Shown here piece by piece: positions 6,579-14,977 of a stretch of 64,000 nucleotides of DNA (its first letter is position 1; each line of letters begins with the position of its first letter). Under the pieces are notes generated by a model. It saw nothing but the letters and a program-made list of their open reading frames with translations, was not told where the DNA came from and ran no database searches. The stretch comes from Aeromicrobium marinum DSM 15272 (GTDB lineage: Bacteria > Actinomycetota > Actinomycetes > Propionibacteriales > Nocardioidaceae). The stretch lies in NCBI RefSeq assembly GCF_000160775.2, contig NZ_CM001024.1:1489712-1553711 (forward strand), read 5' to 3'. The translations under genes were made by a program, and so were the position numbers.

Positions 6579-8558
6579 GTGACAGTGATGGGCGACGAAG
6601 CCCTCGTGGGTCGCGTCCTCGACGGTCGGTACCTGATCACCGAACGCATCGCCCGCGGCGGCATGGCCAGTGTGTTCCTCGCCGAGGACCAGAGACTCGA
6701 CCGGCAGGTCGCGGTCAAGGTAATGCACCGGGGTCTCGGCGACGCGGCCGTCTTCACCGAGCGGTTCCGCAGCGAGGCGAAGGCGGCGGCCAAGCTGAAC
6801 CACCGCAACGTCGTGGCGGTCTTCGACCAGGGCAGCGACGGCGACATCACGTACCTCGTGATGGAGTTCGTCCCCGGCCGTACGCTGCGCGACGTCATGC
6901 GCACCGAGGCGCCGATGCCGTCGCTGCGTGCGCTCGACCTGGTCGAGCAGGTGCTGATCGCCCTCTCCGCCGCGCACGAGGCGCACCTGGTGCACCGAGA
7001 CGTCAAGCCCGAGAACGTGCTGATCACTCCCGACGGAGAGGTCAAGGTCGCCGACTTCGGGCTCGCGCGGGCCGTCAGCACCGCCACCACCGCCACCGGC
7101 AACGCCCTCATCGGCACCGTGTCGTACTTGGCGCCGGAGATCGTGGTCAACGCCGGCACCGACGCCCGCTCCGACGTCTACGCCGTCGGCGCGATGACCT
7201 ACGAGATGCTCACCGGGGTCAAGCCGCACCAGGGTGACAGCCCGATCCAGGTCGCCTACAAGCACGTGCACGAGGACATCGGACCGCCGTCGGACCTCCG
7301 ACCCGGCCTGCCCGACTACGTCGACGCCCTCGTGGCCCGGGCCACGGCCCGCGATCGCGACCAGCGCTCGGCGGACGCCCGCGTGCTGCTGCAGCAGCTG
7401 CGCCGGGTACAGCTGGCCCTGCGGCAGGGTGTCGACGACGACGCCGAGCTGGCCGCCGACCTGCGACCCTCCGGGCCCGGGGTGCCGCTGACCGCCGGCG
7501 CCGACGAGATCACCGCCGCCGTCGGCGGAGCCGGCGAGGACGAGCAGACCGTGACCGTGACCGGCGGGTCGCCGTCCACCGAACACACCGCGGTGCTCGG
7601 CGGAGCCGCCGTGGCGGCCGCGGCTCCCCCCGCGACTCCCGCGACCGCAGTCGACACCCCTCCCCGCACCCCCGCCGACCGGCAACGCCGACGGGGCCGC
7701 CGGTTGCTCGTGGCCGTCGTCGTGCTGACCCTGCTGGCGGGCGGACTCGGCTACTACTACGGCGTGGGGCGGTTCGTCGACACGCCTGCCCTGGTCAACC
7801 TGACCGAGCAGCAGGCGATCGCCGAGGCCGAGCAGGCCGGGTTCACGCTCGAGGTGACCGACCGCGAGTTCTCCGAGACCGTTCCCCTCGGCAGCGTCAT
7901 CTCCACCGACCCGGCAGCCGGCGAACGGATCCTGCCGGAGTCGACGATCTCAGCCGTGGTGTCGTCGGGACCCGAGCGGTACGCGGTGCCCGACCTGACC
8001 GGTCGCACCCTCGACGAGGCCAGGGCGCTGCTGGCGGAGGCGAACCTCGAGCTCGGTGCCGTCACCGAGACCTTCGACCAGGAGGTGCCCGAGGGTCAGA
8101 TCATCAGCCTGCAGGGTGTGGCCGTGGGTGACCTGGTGAAGAAGGAGACCACCGTCGACGTGCTGGTCAGCCAGGGGCGCGAGCCGCTCGAGGTGACCGA
8201 CTTCACCGGCAGCACCGAGGCCGAGGCGACGCAGGGCCTGCAGGACATCGGCTTCGAGGTCGGTGTCGAGCGCCAGTTCAGCGACGACGTCGCGGAGGGC
8301 GTCGTCATCAGTCAGAGTCCGGCGAGCGGGACGGTGCTGCGGGGCGACACGGTCACGATCGTGGTCTCGCAGGGCCCCGAGCTGTTCGAGGTGCCGAACG
8401 TGGTCGGTCAGCGTCGCAACGACGCGGAGGCGGCGCTCGAGGCGGCGGGGTTCGAGGTCGACGTGATCGGTCGGGGCAACTTCACGGTCCTCGGCCAGTT
8501 CCCCGGGGCGGGCAGCATGCAGGAGCGCGGCGCGACCGTGAGCATCACGGGCCTGTAG
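6579..8558 (+). CDS. pknL: PASTA-domain Ser/Thr protein kinase (PknL type)
   Basis: Membrane receptor kinase of 659 residues. Catalytic domain about residues 18-275: glycine loop IARGGMASVF, ATP lysine K47 (VAVKVM), catalytic loop HRDVKPEN (D141), DFG at 159-161, and a Thr-rich activation segment before APE. A Pro/Ala-rich linker (about 335-370) leads to one transmembrane helix (376-396) and four PASTA repeats (399-659), which in this family bind peptidoglycan fragments or lipid II outside the cell. Mycobacterial PknL sits in the same place beside the prenyl synthase. GTG at 6579 follows AGGAGG by 5 bases; an ATG at 6588 is the alternative start. Confidence 0.95.
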   Translation: MTVMGDEALVGRVLDGRYLITERIARGGMASVFLAEDQRLDRQVAVKVMHRGLGDAAVFTERFRSEAKAAAKLNHRNVVAVFDQGSDGDITYLVMEFVPGRTLRDVMRTEAPMPSLRALDLVEQVLIALSAAHEAHLVHRDVKPENVLITPDGEVKVADFGLARAVSTATTATGNALIGTVSYLAPEIVVNAGTDARSDVYAVGAMTYEMLTGVKPHQGDSPIQVAYKHVHEDIGPPSDLRPGLPDYVDALVARATARDRDQRSADARVLLQQLRRVQLALRQGVDDDAELAADLRPSGPGVPLTAGADEITAAVGGAGEDEQTVTVTGGSPSTEHTAVLGGAAVAAAAPPATPATAVDTPPRTPADRQRRRGRRLLVAVVVLTLLAGGLGYYYGVGRFVDTPALVNLTEQQAIAEAEQAGFTLEVTDREFSETVPLGSVISTDPAAGERILPESTISAVVSSGPERYAVPDLTGRTLDEARALLAEANLELGAVTETFDQEVPEGQIISLQGVAVGDLVKKETTVDVLVSQGREPLEVTDFTGSTEAEATQGLQDIGFEVGVERQFSDDVAEGVVISQSPASGTVLRGDTVTIVVSQGPELFEVPNVVGQRRNDAEAALEAAGFEVDVIGRGNFTVLGQFPGAGSMQERGATVSITGL

Positions 8559-8560
8559 CA

Positions 8561-8583
8561 GATCTGGGACGAGCGCCCAGATC
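8561..8583. terminator. Hairpin after pknL
   Basis: Perfect 8-bp stem (GATCTGGG / CCCAGATC) with a 7-base loop starts 3 bases past the pknL stop and ends just before the -10 of the next gene. No T-run follows, so termination is plausible but not certain. Confidence 0.5.
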
Positions 8584-8598
8584 CGCTAGCCTCCTGCC

Positions 8599-9144
8599 AT
8601 GGAGCACCCCACCCCGCGCATCACCCCTGGCACCCGACGCGATCTCGGTCTGGTGAACCACGTCATCAGCATCGTGGCCGGCCGCGCCATCGGCGGTCAC
8701 CGACCGAACGTCTTCACCACCCTCGGCCGCCAGCGCCGGTTGTTCCGGGCCTGGTTGTTCTACAGCGCGCACCTGATGCCCGGGGGCCGCCTCGCCCGCA
8801 CCGAGACCGAGCTGGTGATCCTGCGGGTCGCCGCGACCCGTGGGTGCGAGTACGAGAGCAACCACCACCGCCGGATCGGCCGTCGGGTGGGCCTGACCGC
8901 CGAGCAGATCGCCCACGCCGACGACCCGACCTGGTCGGGGTGGGACGACCGGCAGCGCAGCCTGCTCGTCGCCGCCGGCCACCTCGTCACGGACCGCGGA
9001 CTCGACGACGCGACGTGGGCCGACCTGCGGCGCCACCTCGACGAGGCCGAGGCGATCGAGTTCCTCATGCTGTGCGGCCAGTACGACTCCCTCGCCACGA
9101 CCCTCCTGACCCTGCGGGTCCAGCCCGAACCCTCGCCCCGGTGA
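8599..9144 (+). CDS. Carboxymuconolactone decarboxylase (AhpD-like) family protein
   Basis: A 181-residue helical protein of the CMD/AhpD superfamily. The segment TELVILRVAATRGCEYESNHH contains an E-x-x-x-x-H variant of the AhpD signature with a single Cys (CEYESNH), and the downstream region LTAEQIAHADDP and WDDRQRSLLVAAGHLV is typical of CMD proteins. Members include decarboxylases and peroxiredoxin-like reductases; with one active-site cysteine, a disulfide-based AhpD reaction is uncertain here. TAGCCT ends 6 bases before the ATG. It converges on the DUF1990 gene with a long palindromic spacer between. Confidence 0.87.
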   Translation: MEHPTPRITPGTRRDLGLVNHVISIVAGRAIGGHRPNVFTTLGRQRRLFRAWLFYSAHLMPGGRLARTETELVILRVAATRGCEYESNHHRRIGRRVGLTAEQIAHADDPTWSGWDDRQRSLLVAAGHLVTDRGLDDATWADLRRHLDEAEAIEFLMLCGQYDSLATTLLTLRVQPEPSPR

Positions 9145-9146
9145 CG

Positions 9147-9249
9147 TTTCCCAGGTGATCCTGGGAAACTGACACCGAGCACAGGAAACTGTCACCTGAC
9201 CCCGGTTGCAACAGGGGTCACGTGACAGTTTCCCAGGATCACCTGGGAA
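9147..9249. repeat. Nested inverted repeats at a convergent gene junction
   Basis: The 105-base spacer is almost wholly palindromic. A perfect 24-bp inverted repeat pairs 9148-9171 with 9226-9249; each arm is itself a hairpin (TTTCCCAGG with CCTGGGAAA around a 4-base loop). Inside, 9184-9203 pairs with 9214-9233 with one central mismatch pair. The unit GGAAACTG(T/A)CAC thus appears in both orientations. Likely a bidirectional terminator or a dispersed palindromic element; its right arm ends at the DUF1990 stop codon. Confidence 0.85.
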
Positions 9250-9729
9250 TCAGCGGGTGAGGGCGGCGAGGTAGCGGCGCGTCATGTGGCGTTGCAGGGC
9301 TCGTCCGAGCGGTCCGATGATGCGGGTCCGCCAGGTGCCGGGGCGGGAGAAGGCGGTGATGACGGCGCTGACATGTCCGGTGGCGGGATCCCGCTCGAGC
9401 AGGAACCGTTCCTCGCCGCACTCCGGATGCCCGGGCAGGGTGCCGTAGGCGAAGCCGCGCCGGTCCGGCTCGTCGACGACCGCCACCACCCGGCACGGGA
9501 TCGTCTGGCCCAGGAACCGGAACGTGACCTCGGCGCCGTGGGCCACCCGCTCGGCCCCGCGCACCCGGCGGACCCCCGCCCGCTCGTGCATCTGCCAGGT
9601 CAGCAGCACCTCGGCGACCGCATCGAGATCGACGGCACCGAGGTCACGGTGCGCGCGGACATGGTGGTACCCCGCGGGCAGGGGCGACCTCGCGGTGGCT
9701 CCGACCTCCGCGTAGGTGAGGCCGGTCAG
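9250..9729 (-). CDS. DUF1990 family protein
   Basis: About 159 residues beginning near LTGLTYAEVGAT and containing PAGYHHVRAHRDLG, WQMHERAGVRR, FRFLGQTIPCRVVAV and GFAYGTLPGHPECGEERF, all characteristic of DUF1990, a family of unknown function. The frame has no ATG, GTG or TTG near the conserved N-terminus; a CTG at 9729 overlapping the aroG stop (CTGA) is the best start, while the first downstream GTG would remove conserved residues. Translation by coupling to the aroG stop is therefore likely. The gene ends inside the palindromic junction at 9147-9249. Confidence 0.82.
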   Translation of the reverse strand: MTGLTYAEVGATARSPLPAGYHHVRAHRDLGAVDLDAVAEVLLTWQMHERAGVRRVRGAERVAHGAEVTFRFLGQTIPCRVVAVVDEPDRRGFAYGTLPGHPECGEERFLLERDPATGHVSAVITAFSRPGTWRTRIIGPLGRALQRHMTRRYLAALTR

Positions 9730-11060
9730 CGCTCGGCCAGCATCTCGGCGACGAGGAAGGCCAGCTCCAGCGACTGGGCCCGGTTGAGCCTGGGGTCGCA
9801 CAGCGTCTCGTAGCGGGTGGCGAGGTCGAGGGAGGAGAGCCGGTTGCCGCCGCCCAGGCACTCGGTGACGTCGTCGCCGGTGAGCTCGACGTGCAGGCCA
9901 CCGGGCCAGGTGCCCAGCGACCGGTGCACCTCGAAGAAGCCGCGGACCTCGTCGATGACGTCGTCGAACTCGCGGGTCTTGTAGCCGTTGTCGGTCTCGA
10001 AGGTGTTGCCGTGCATCGGGTCGCACACCCAGGCGACCTCCAGGCCGGCGGCCGTGACCTTCTCGACCAGATGGGGCAGCAGATCGCGGATCTTGCCCGC
10101 ACCGAAGCGGGTCACGAAGGTGACCTTGCCCGGCACACGGTCGGGGTTGAGCTTCTCGTACAGCGCGATCGCGTCGTCGGGCGTGGAGGTCGGACCGAGC
10201 TTCACGCCGACCGGGTTGGCGATCCGGCTGAGCAGCTCGACATGGGCGCCGTCGACCTGGCGGGTGCGCTCCCCGATCCAGAGGAAGTGCGCCGACACGT
10301 CGTACGGCAGCGACGTGCGCGAGTCGACCCGCGTCATGGCGTGCTCGTACTCCAGCAGCAGGGCCTCGTGCGAGCTGAAGAAGTCGACGGTGTGGAACTC
10401 CTCGGGATCGACCCCGATGGCGTCCATGAAGGCCAGCGCCTTGTCGATCTCGTGACCGATCTTCTCGTAGCGCTCGCGCACCGGGCTGTTGCGCACGAAG
10501 TCGGTGTTCCACACGTGCATCTGCCGCAGGTCGGCGTAGCCGCCGGTGGTGAAGGCGCGGGCGAGGTTGAGGGTCGCCGCCGAGGCGTTGTAGACGTCGA
10601 CCAGACGCTGCGGGTCGTGGGCCCGGGACTGCGGGGTGAAGTCGAAGCCGTTGACGGCATCACCGCGGTAGGCCGGAAGGGTCACGTCGCCCCGGGTCTC
10701 GGTGTCGCTGGAGCGCGGCTTGGCGTACTGGCCGGCCAGTCGGCCGACCTTCACCACCGGCACGCTGGCCGCGTACGTCAGGACGACGGCCATCGACAGC
10801 AGCACCCGCAGCTTGTTGCGGACGTTCTCGGCCGTCACGCCCTCGAAGGTCTCGGCGCAGTCACCGCCCTGCAGCAGGAACGCCTCGCCACGGCTGACCT
10901 GGGCCAGTCGGTCGCGCAGCGCGTCGCACTCGCCGGCGAACACCAGCGGAGGCATCCTGCGGAGGGTCTCGACCGCGGCGTCGCGGGAGACCGGATCGGC
11001 GTACGACGGCTGCTGGACGGCACCGATCGCGTGGAGGTCGGCCAGGCTGGGGATGCTCAC
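9726..11060 (-). CDS. aroG: Class II 3-deoxy-7-phosphoheptulonate (DAHP) synthase
   Basis: First enzyme of the shikimate pathway: phosphoenolpyruvate plus erythrose 4-phosphate to DAHP. The 444-residue protein is the class II (plant/mycobacterial) type, with GEAFLLQGGDCAETF, VVKVGRLAGQYAKPRS, the metal/substrate segment WVCDPMHGNTFE and HVELTGDDVTECLGG. I choose GTG at 11060 (VSIPSLADLHAIG) because TATCGT lies 7 bases upstream and homologues begin there; an ATG at 11087 would add nine residues. The stop overlaps the DUF1990 start. Same position as mycobacterial aroG near pknL. Confidence 0.96.
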   Translation of the reverse strand: MSIPSLADLHAIGAVQQPSYADPVSRDAAVETLRRMPPLVFAGECDALRDRLAQVSRGEAFLLQGGDCAETFEGVTAENVRNKLRVLLSMAVVLTYAASVPVVKVGRLAGQYAKPRSSDTETRGDVTLPAYRGDAVNGFDFTPQSRAHDPQRLVDVYNASAATLNLARAFTTGGYADLRQMHVWNTDFVRNSPVRERYEKIGHEIDKALAFMDAIGVDPEEFHTVDFFSSHEALLLEYEHAMTRVDSRTSLPYDVSAHFLWIGERTRQVDGAHVELLSRIANPVGVKLGPTSTPDDAIALYEKLNPDRVPGKVTFVTRFGAGKIRDLLPHLVEKVTAAGLEVAWVCDPMHGNTFETDNGYKTREFDDVIDEVRGFFEVHRSLGTWPGGLHVELTGDDVTECLGGGNRLSSLDLATRYETLCDPRLNRAQSLELAFLVAEMLAER

Positions 11061-11097
11061 CCGAGCAACGATACCGGTCCGGTTCATCGGCCCGACG

Positions 11098-11574
11098 TCA
11101 CCAACCCAGCGTGCCCGGCGCCCCCTTGAACGGACCTCGCACCCGCGAGGTGATCCAGCCGCCGTAGAAGTCCCCCTCCTGCGCCTGCACGACCTCGCCG
11201 TCGACGGTGCACCGATCCATCCGGCCGGGGTACAACGCCAGGTGACCCGTGAGCGCGGCGAAGGCCGGGGTGGGCGACGGATAGGTCCAGGCACCGGCCG
11301 GGACCGTCCGGCCCCCGGCGACGACGTCGAAGTAGTCGGCGCTGCCCTTCCACTCGCACCAGGTGGTGCCGCCGACCGGATGCAGGACGCCCGGGGCCAC
11401 GTCGGCCAGCGGCAGGTAGTACGTCGGCGGGTGGCTGGTCTCGAGCACCCGCAACGCGCGGCTGGTGCGGACGATCTCGCTGCCTCCCAGCTCCACGACC
11501 ACCAGCTCGTCGCTCGGCTCGACGGCCGGCGGGCGCGGATACTGCCAGACGTCCTCCGCCGGCCGGTCGGTCAC
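11098..11574 (-). CDS. DUF427 domain protein
   Basis: 158 residues with the DUF427 signatures YYLPLADV, TWCEWKGSADYFDV and AWTYPSPTPAFAALTGHLALYPGRMD. The family folds as a small beta-barrel and is of unknown function, common in Actinobacteria and cyanobacteria. The GTG at 11574 overlaps the VOC-protein stop (GTGA); a GTG at 11586 would add four residues. It forms a two-gene unit with the VOC gene. Confidence 0.88.
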   Translation of the reverse strand: MTDRPAEDVWQYPRPPAVEPSDELVVVELGGSEIVRTSRALRVLETSHPPTYYLPLADVAPGVLHPVGGTTWCEWKGSADYFDVVAGGRTVPAGAWTYPSPTPAFAALTGHLALYPGRMDRCTVDGEVVQAQEGDFYGGWITSRVRGPFKGAPGTLGW

Positions 11575-11927
11575 GGCTGGCCCCACACCGCGAGCTCGTT
11601 GCCGGCCGGGTCGGTGAACGAGAAGCGCCGTCCGCCCGGGAAGACGAACGGCTCCTGCACGATCGTGCCGCCCGCCGTCCGCACGGCCTCGACGGTCGCG
11701 TCGAGGTCGTCGGAGTAGAGCACGACGAGCGGACCGCCCCGGCCGGGGACGCCGGCACGGTCGAGACCGCCGACCTCGCCGTCGCCCGACGGCGAGCTGA
11801 TCGCGACGTAGTCGGGGCCGTACTCGACGAACGTCCAGCCGAACACGTCGGCGTAGAAGGTCCGGCCGGCCTCGAGGTCCGGCGCGGCGATCTCGATGTA
11901 GTCGAAGGTGTGGTGCGTGGGGCTCAT
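11571..11927 (-). CDS. VOC (glyoxalase/bleomycin-resistance fold) protein
   Basis: 118 residues: TFDYIEIAAPDLEAGRTFYADVFGW is the classic first beta-alpha-beta unit of a vicinal-oxygen-chelate protein, and RRFSFTDPAGNELAVW supplies the C-terminal metal-side acidic residue. Substrate unknown; such proteins may be lyases, dioxygenases or binding proteins. ATG at 11927 follows TAGCGT by 7 bases (leaderless pattern) and matches the start of the conserved fold; a longer frame to 11957 is less likely. It overlaps the DUF427 gene by 4 bases. Confidence 0.87.
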   Translation of the reverse strand: MSPTHHTFDYIEIAAPDLEAGRTFYADVFGWTFVEYGPDYVAISSPSGDGEVGGLDRAGVPGRGGPLVVLYSDDLDATVEAVRTAGGTIVQEPFVFPGGRRFSFTDPAGNELAVWGQP

Positions 11928-11978
11928 GGTCGCGACGCTACCGGCCGGCGCCGACACGGACCCGTCGGCGGGCGGACC

Positions 11979-12731
11979 TCAGTCGGGCTTGATCTCGTCC
12001 CACACCTCGTCGGACTCCGTCCGTGCGGCGACCTTCGCCGCCTCACGCTCGGCCTCCCGGTCCCGCTTCTTGGCGTCCTGCGCGTACAGGTCGACGTACT
12101 CCTGGTCGGACAGTCGCATGATCTCGTACATGATCTCGTCGGTGATCGCCCGCAGGATGTAGCGGTCGTCCTCCATGCCTTCGTAGCGGCTGAAGTCCAA
12201 CGGCGTGCCGAACCGCACGCCCGGTCGCGCCATGCGGCCGAAGATCTTGCCGGGCGGGGCCACGACGTCGGTGTTGATGACCGCCATGGGGATGACCGGG
12301 ACGCCGGCCTCCAGCGCCAACCGGGCGACACCGGTCCGGCCCCGGTACAGCTTGCCGTCGTGGGAGCGGGTGCCCTCGGGGTAGATGCCACAGATGCTGC
12401 CCTCGGAGAGCAGTCGCAGCTGGGTGCGGATCGCTCCCGCGGCGGCCGATCCGCTGGTGCGGTCGATCGGCACCTGCCCGGCACCGGAGAAGAAGGTCTT
12501 CTGGAACCATCCCTTGATCCCGGGCCCCTCGAAGTACTCGGCCTTCGCCACGAAGGTGACCCGGCGGGGCAGGGCCAGCGGCGTGAACAGCCAGTCGCTG
12601 TACGACAGGTGGTTGCTCGCGAGGATCACGGCCCCCTCGCGGGGGACGTTCTCCGTCCCTTCGGCCCACGGCCGGAAGATGAGCCGCAGCAGGGGCCCCA
12701 GGGCCAGGAACTTGAGGAACCAGTAGAACAC
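11979..12731 (-). CDS. 1-acyl-sn-glycerol-3-phosphate acyltransferase (PlsC family)
   Basis: Membrane-associated acyltransferase of 250 residues. It has the catalytic NHxxxxD motif (SNHLSYSDW), the phosphate-binding FPEGTRS-type motif as YPEGTRSHDG, and a hydrophobic N-terminal segment. It most likely acylates lysophosphatidate in phospholipid synthesis; the acyl specificity is unknown. The C-terminal 40 residues are charged and probably helical. GTG start at 12731 has a Shine-Dalgarno (AAGGAG) and a TAGAGT hexamer further upstream. It is the positional counterpart of the mycobacterial acyltransferase next to aroG. Confidence 0.92.
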   Translation of the reverse strand: MFYWFLKFLALGPLLRLIFRPWAEGTENVPREGAVILASNHLSYSDWLFTPLALPRRVTFVAKAEYFEGPGIKGWFQKTFFSGAGQVPIDRTSGSAAAGAIRTQLRLLSEGSICGIYPEGTRSHDGKLYRGRTGVARLALEAGVPVIPMAVINTDVVAPPGKIFGRMARPGVRFGTPLDFSRYEGMEDDRYILRAITDEIMYEIMRLSDQEYVDLYAQDAKKRDREAEREAAKVAARTESDEVWDEIKPD

Positions 12732-12799
12732 GTCGTCTCCTTCGGCGTCAGCGAGACTCTACTCCGACCGTGAGGGGCGTCACGACATACGATGGCGTC

Positions 12800-13570
12800 A
12801 TGAGCAGCGAAGCCGTGACCGTCCGTCCAGGCGCCGAGGCCTTTGCCGCGGACGGCGGGTCCCTGGGCTTCCTGCTGAGCCACGGGTTCACGGGATCTCC
12901 GGCGTCGATGCGCCCCTGGGGCGAGCATCTCGCCGCGCGCGGACACACCGTCCGGGTGCCGCGGCTGCCGGGCCACGGCACGTCCTGGCAGCAGCTGAAC
13001 CGCACCGGGTGGCAGGACTGGTACGCCACGGTGGACGCCGAGCTGACCGACCTGCGGTCGCGGTGCGACCACGTGGTGGTCGCCGGCCTGTCGATGGGCG
13101 GCTGCCTCGTGACCCGTCTGGCGCAGCAACGGCCGGACGACATCGACGCGCTCGTGCTGGTCAACCCGGCGGTCGCCTCGCGACGGTTCGACGTCAAGCT
13201 CGTGCCGGTGCTGCAGCACCTCCTGCCGTCCATGCCGGGCATCGGCAACGACATCAAGAAGCCCGGCACCGACGAGTACGGCTACGACCGGACCCCGCTG
13301 AAGGCGCTGGCCTCCATGATGCAGATGTGGAAGGACGTGCGACCGAACCTCGACCGGGTGCAGGCACCGCTGCTGTACTTCCGGTCCGAGGAGGACCACG
13401 TCGTCGACGACCTCACCCGCGACCTCGTGCTCGCCGGGGTCTCCTCCGGAGTCGTCGAGAGCGTGTCGCTCACCGACAGCTACCACGTCGCGACCCTCGA
13501 CCACGATGCCGAGCTCATCTTCGAACGCACCGACGCCTTCGTGGCCGAGCACGTCGTCCGCGATGTCTGA
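12800..13570 (+). CDS. Alpha/beta hydrolase, carboxylesterase/monoglyceride lipase type
   Basis: 256 residues of the alpha/beta hydrolase fold. Visible are the oxyanion-hole motif LSHGFTGSP, a PRLPGHGTSW cap-entry segment, the nucleophile elbow GLSMGG (Ser), an acid in RSEEDHVVD, and the catalytic His in DSYHVATLDHD. This pattern is that of the thermostable carboxylesterase Est30 group, which cleaves short-chain esters and monoacylglycerols. ATG at 12800 lies 6 bases after TACGAT. The stop overlaps the next gene by 8 bases. Confidence 0.9.
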   Translation: MSSEAVTVRPGAEAFAADGGSLGFLLSHGFTGSPASMRPWGEHLAARGHTVRVPRLPGHGTSWQQLNRTGWQDWYATVDAELTDLRSRCDHVVVAGLSMGGCLVTRLAQQRPDDIDALVLVNPAVASRRFDVKLVPVLQHLLPSMPGIGNDIKKPGTDEYGYDRTPLKALASMMQMWKDVRPNLDRVQAPLLYFRSEEDHVVDDLTRDLVLAGVSSGVVESVSLTDSYHVATLDHDAELIFERTDAFVAEHVVRDV

Positions 13571-14024
13571 CGACGGGCGTCCGGGCGACCCCGAGCCCGA
13601 CGACCACCCCCGCGACGAGTCGGCGCGGGTGCGCTCGCAGTTCGACGCGATCGTCGAGGGCCTGGAGCTGGAGTCGCCGACGTTCCCCGAGAGCGAGCCG
13701 GAACCACCTCGACGCGAGCCGGTCCGCCCCGACGTGCCCGAAGAGCTGCGTGACGTCGACGACCTGCCCGACGAGCCGTTCTACCGCGAGGTCCCGCCGG
13801 TCGAGCTGAAGCCACGGGACCTGCCGACCACGCTGTCGTGGTGCGGGGTGCTGGGAGCGCCGGCCCTGCTGGTGCTGTGCACGATGCTGCGCATCTGGCT
13901 GCCCCGGTCGATGGTTGTCGGGGCCGGGCTCATCTTCGTCGCCGGGGCGATCTACCTGATCTCGCAGCTGCCCTCACACGGGCCCGGGCGGCGGGATGGG
14001 CCGGACGACGGCGCCGTGCTGTGA
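13563..14024 (+). CDS. Acidic-N-terminus membrane protein of unknown function
   Basis: 153 residues: about 95 residues rich in Asp, Glu and Pro (predicted disordered) followed by two hydrophobic helices (roughly TLSWCGVLGAPALLVLCTM and SMVVGAGLIFVAGAIYLIS) and a short polar tail. I recognise no family. ATG at 13563 overlaps the esterase stop by 8 bases, so the pair is an operon. Its last 95 bases are antisense to the end of the convergent ROK kinase gene. Confidence 0.72.
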   Translation: MSDDGRPGDPEPDDHPRDESARVRSQFDAIVEGLELESPTFPESEPEPPRREPVRPDVPEELRDVDDLPDEPFYREVPPVELKPRDLPTTLSWCGVLGAPALLVLCTMLRIWLPRSMVVGAGLIFVAGAIYLISQLPSHGPGRRDGPDDGAVL

Positions 14025-14976
14025 TCCGGGCCATGTCGGCCGCGCCGACCAGTCCGGCGTCCGCCCCCAGGTGGGCCTTCACGACCCTCGCCTCGGCGCG
14101 GTAGCCGCGTCCGGTCAGTGCTGCGGAGTAGGCCGCACGGGCGGGCAGCAGCAGCAGGTCGTCCGCGTCGCTGACGCCGCCACCGATCACGAAGATGCCC
14201 GGGTCGAGGGCGGCCGCGAGATTCGCGATGCCGACCCCCAGCCACTGGCCGACCTCGGCGATCCACTCGCGGGCGGTCGCGTCCCCGGCGCGGGCCAGCC
14301 GCGTCACGTGCGTGCCGTCGACCTGGTGCGGCGCCAGGCCCTCGCCCACCGCCAGCTCGACGAGACGGCGGCCCAGCGGGCTGCCTCCGCCCACCTCGGC
14401 CGCCGCGCGCCGACTCAGGACCCGGCCCGAGGCGTACTGCTCCCAACATCCACGGTTGCCGCACTCGCAGGGGCGCCCGTCCGGTTCCACCTGCATGTGG
14501 CCGAACTCCCCCGCGATCCCGTGGCCGCCGCGGTACGGCTGGCCGTCGATGACGAGCGCTCCGCCGATGCCGGTGCCGAGGGTGATGGCGACGACGTCGG
14601 GCTCGTTCTGCGCGGCACCGAAGCGCCACTCGGCCCACCCGCTGGCGTTGGCGTCGTTGTCGACGAGGACCGGGAGCCCGGTACGGCGCGACACCCGGTC
14701 GCGCAGGGGTTCGTTGCGCCAGGCCAGGTGGGGTGAGAACAGCACGGTCGACTGCGAGGCATCGATGAAGCCGGCCGCACCGATGCCGATCGACCTCACC
14801 AGGTGGTCAGCCCGCAGCTCGGTGGCGATCTCGGTGATCGCGTCGAGCACCTCGGCGGCATCGGTGGTGGGGGTGTCCCTGCGGACCCGGGCGAGGATCA
14901 GACCGTCCTCGTCGACGACGCCGGCGGCGATCTTGGTGCCCCCGATGTCGATCCCGATCGCCAGCTTGTCGGCCAC
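13930..14976 (-). CDS. ROK-family glucokinase
   Basis: ATP-dependent sugar kinase of the ROK family, 348 residues. N-terminal phosphate-binding motif GIDIGGTKIAAGVVD, sugar-binding VDNDANASGWAEW (catalytic Asp) and ITLGTGIGGALV, and the zinc/ROK signature CECGNRGCWEQYASG. It most likely phosphorylates glucose. Normal homologues end soon after LVGAADMAR; here a further 30 or so residues rich in Arg, Ala and Pro follow, read antisense to the end of the membrane-protein gene. It sits 1 base after a second, related ROK gene in one operon. Confidence 0.9.
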   Translation of the reverse strand: MADKLAIGIDIGGTKIAAGVVDEDGLILARVRRDTPTTDAAEVLDAITEIATELRADHLVRSIGIGAAGFIDASQSTVLFSPHLAWRNEPLRDRVSRRTGLPVLVDNDANASGWAEWRFGAAQNEPDVVAITLGTGIGGALVIDGQPYRGGHGIAGEFGHMQVEPDGRPCECGNRGCWEQYASGRVLSRRAAAEVGGGSPLGRRLVELAVGEGLAPHQVDGTHVTRLARAGDATAREWIAEVGQWLGVGIANLAAALDPGIFVIGGGVSDADDLLLLPARAAYSAALTGRGYRAEARVVKAHLGADAGLVGAADMARITARRRRPAHPAARARVRAAARSGRSPRRRR

Positions 14977-14977
14977 G

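Noticed and set aside
5964-7685. A 573-codon minus-strand frame opposite pknL
   Set aside because: Antisense to clear kinase motifs; Gly/His/Asp-rich, low complexity.
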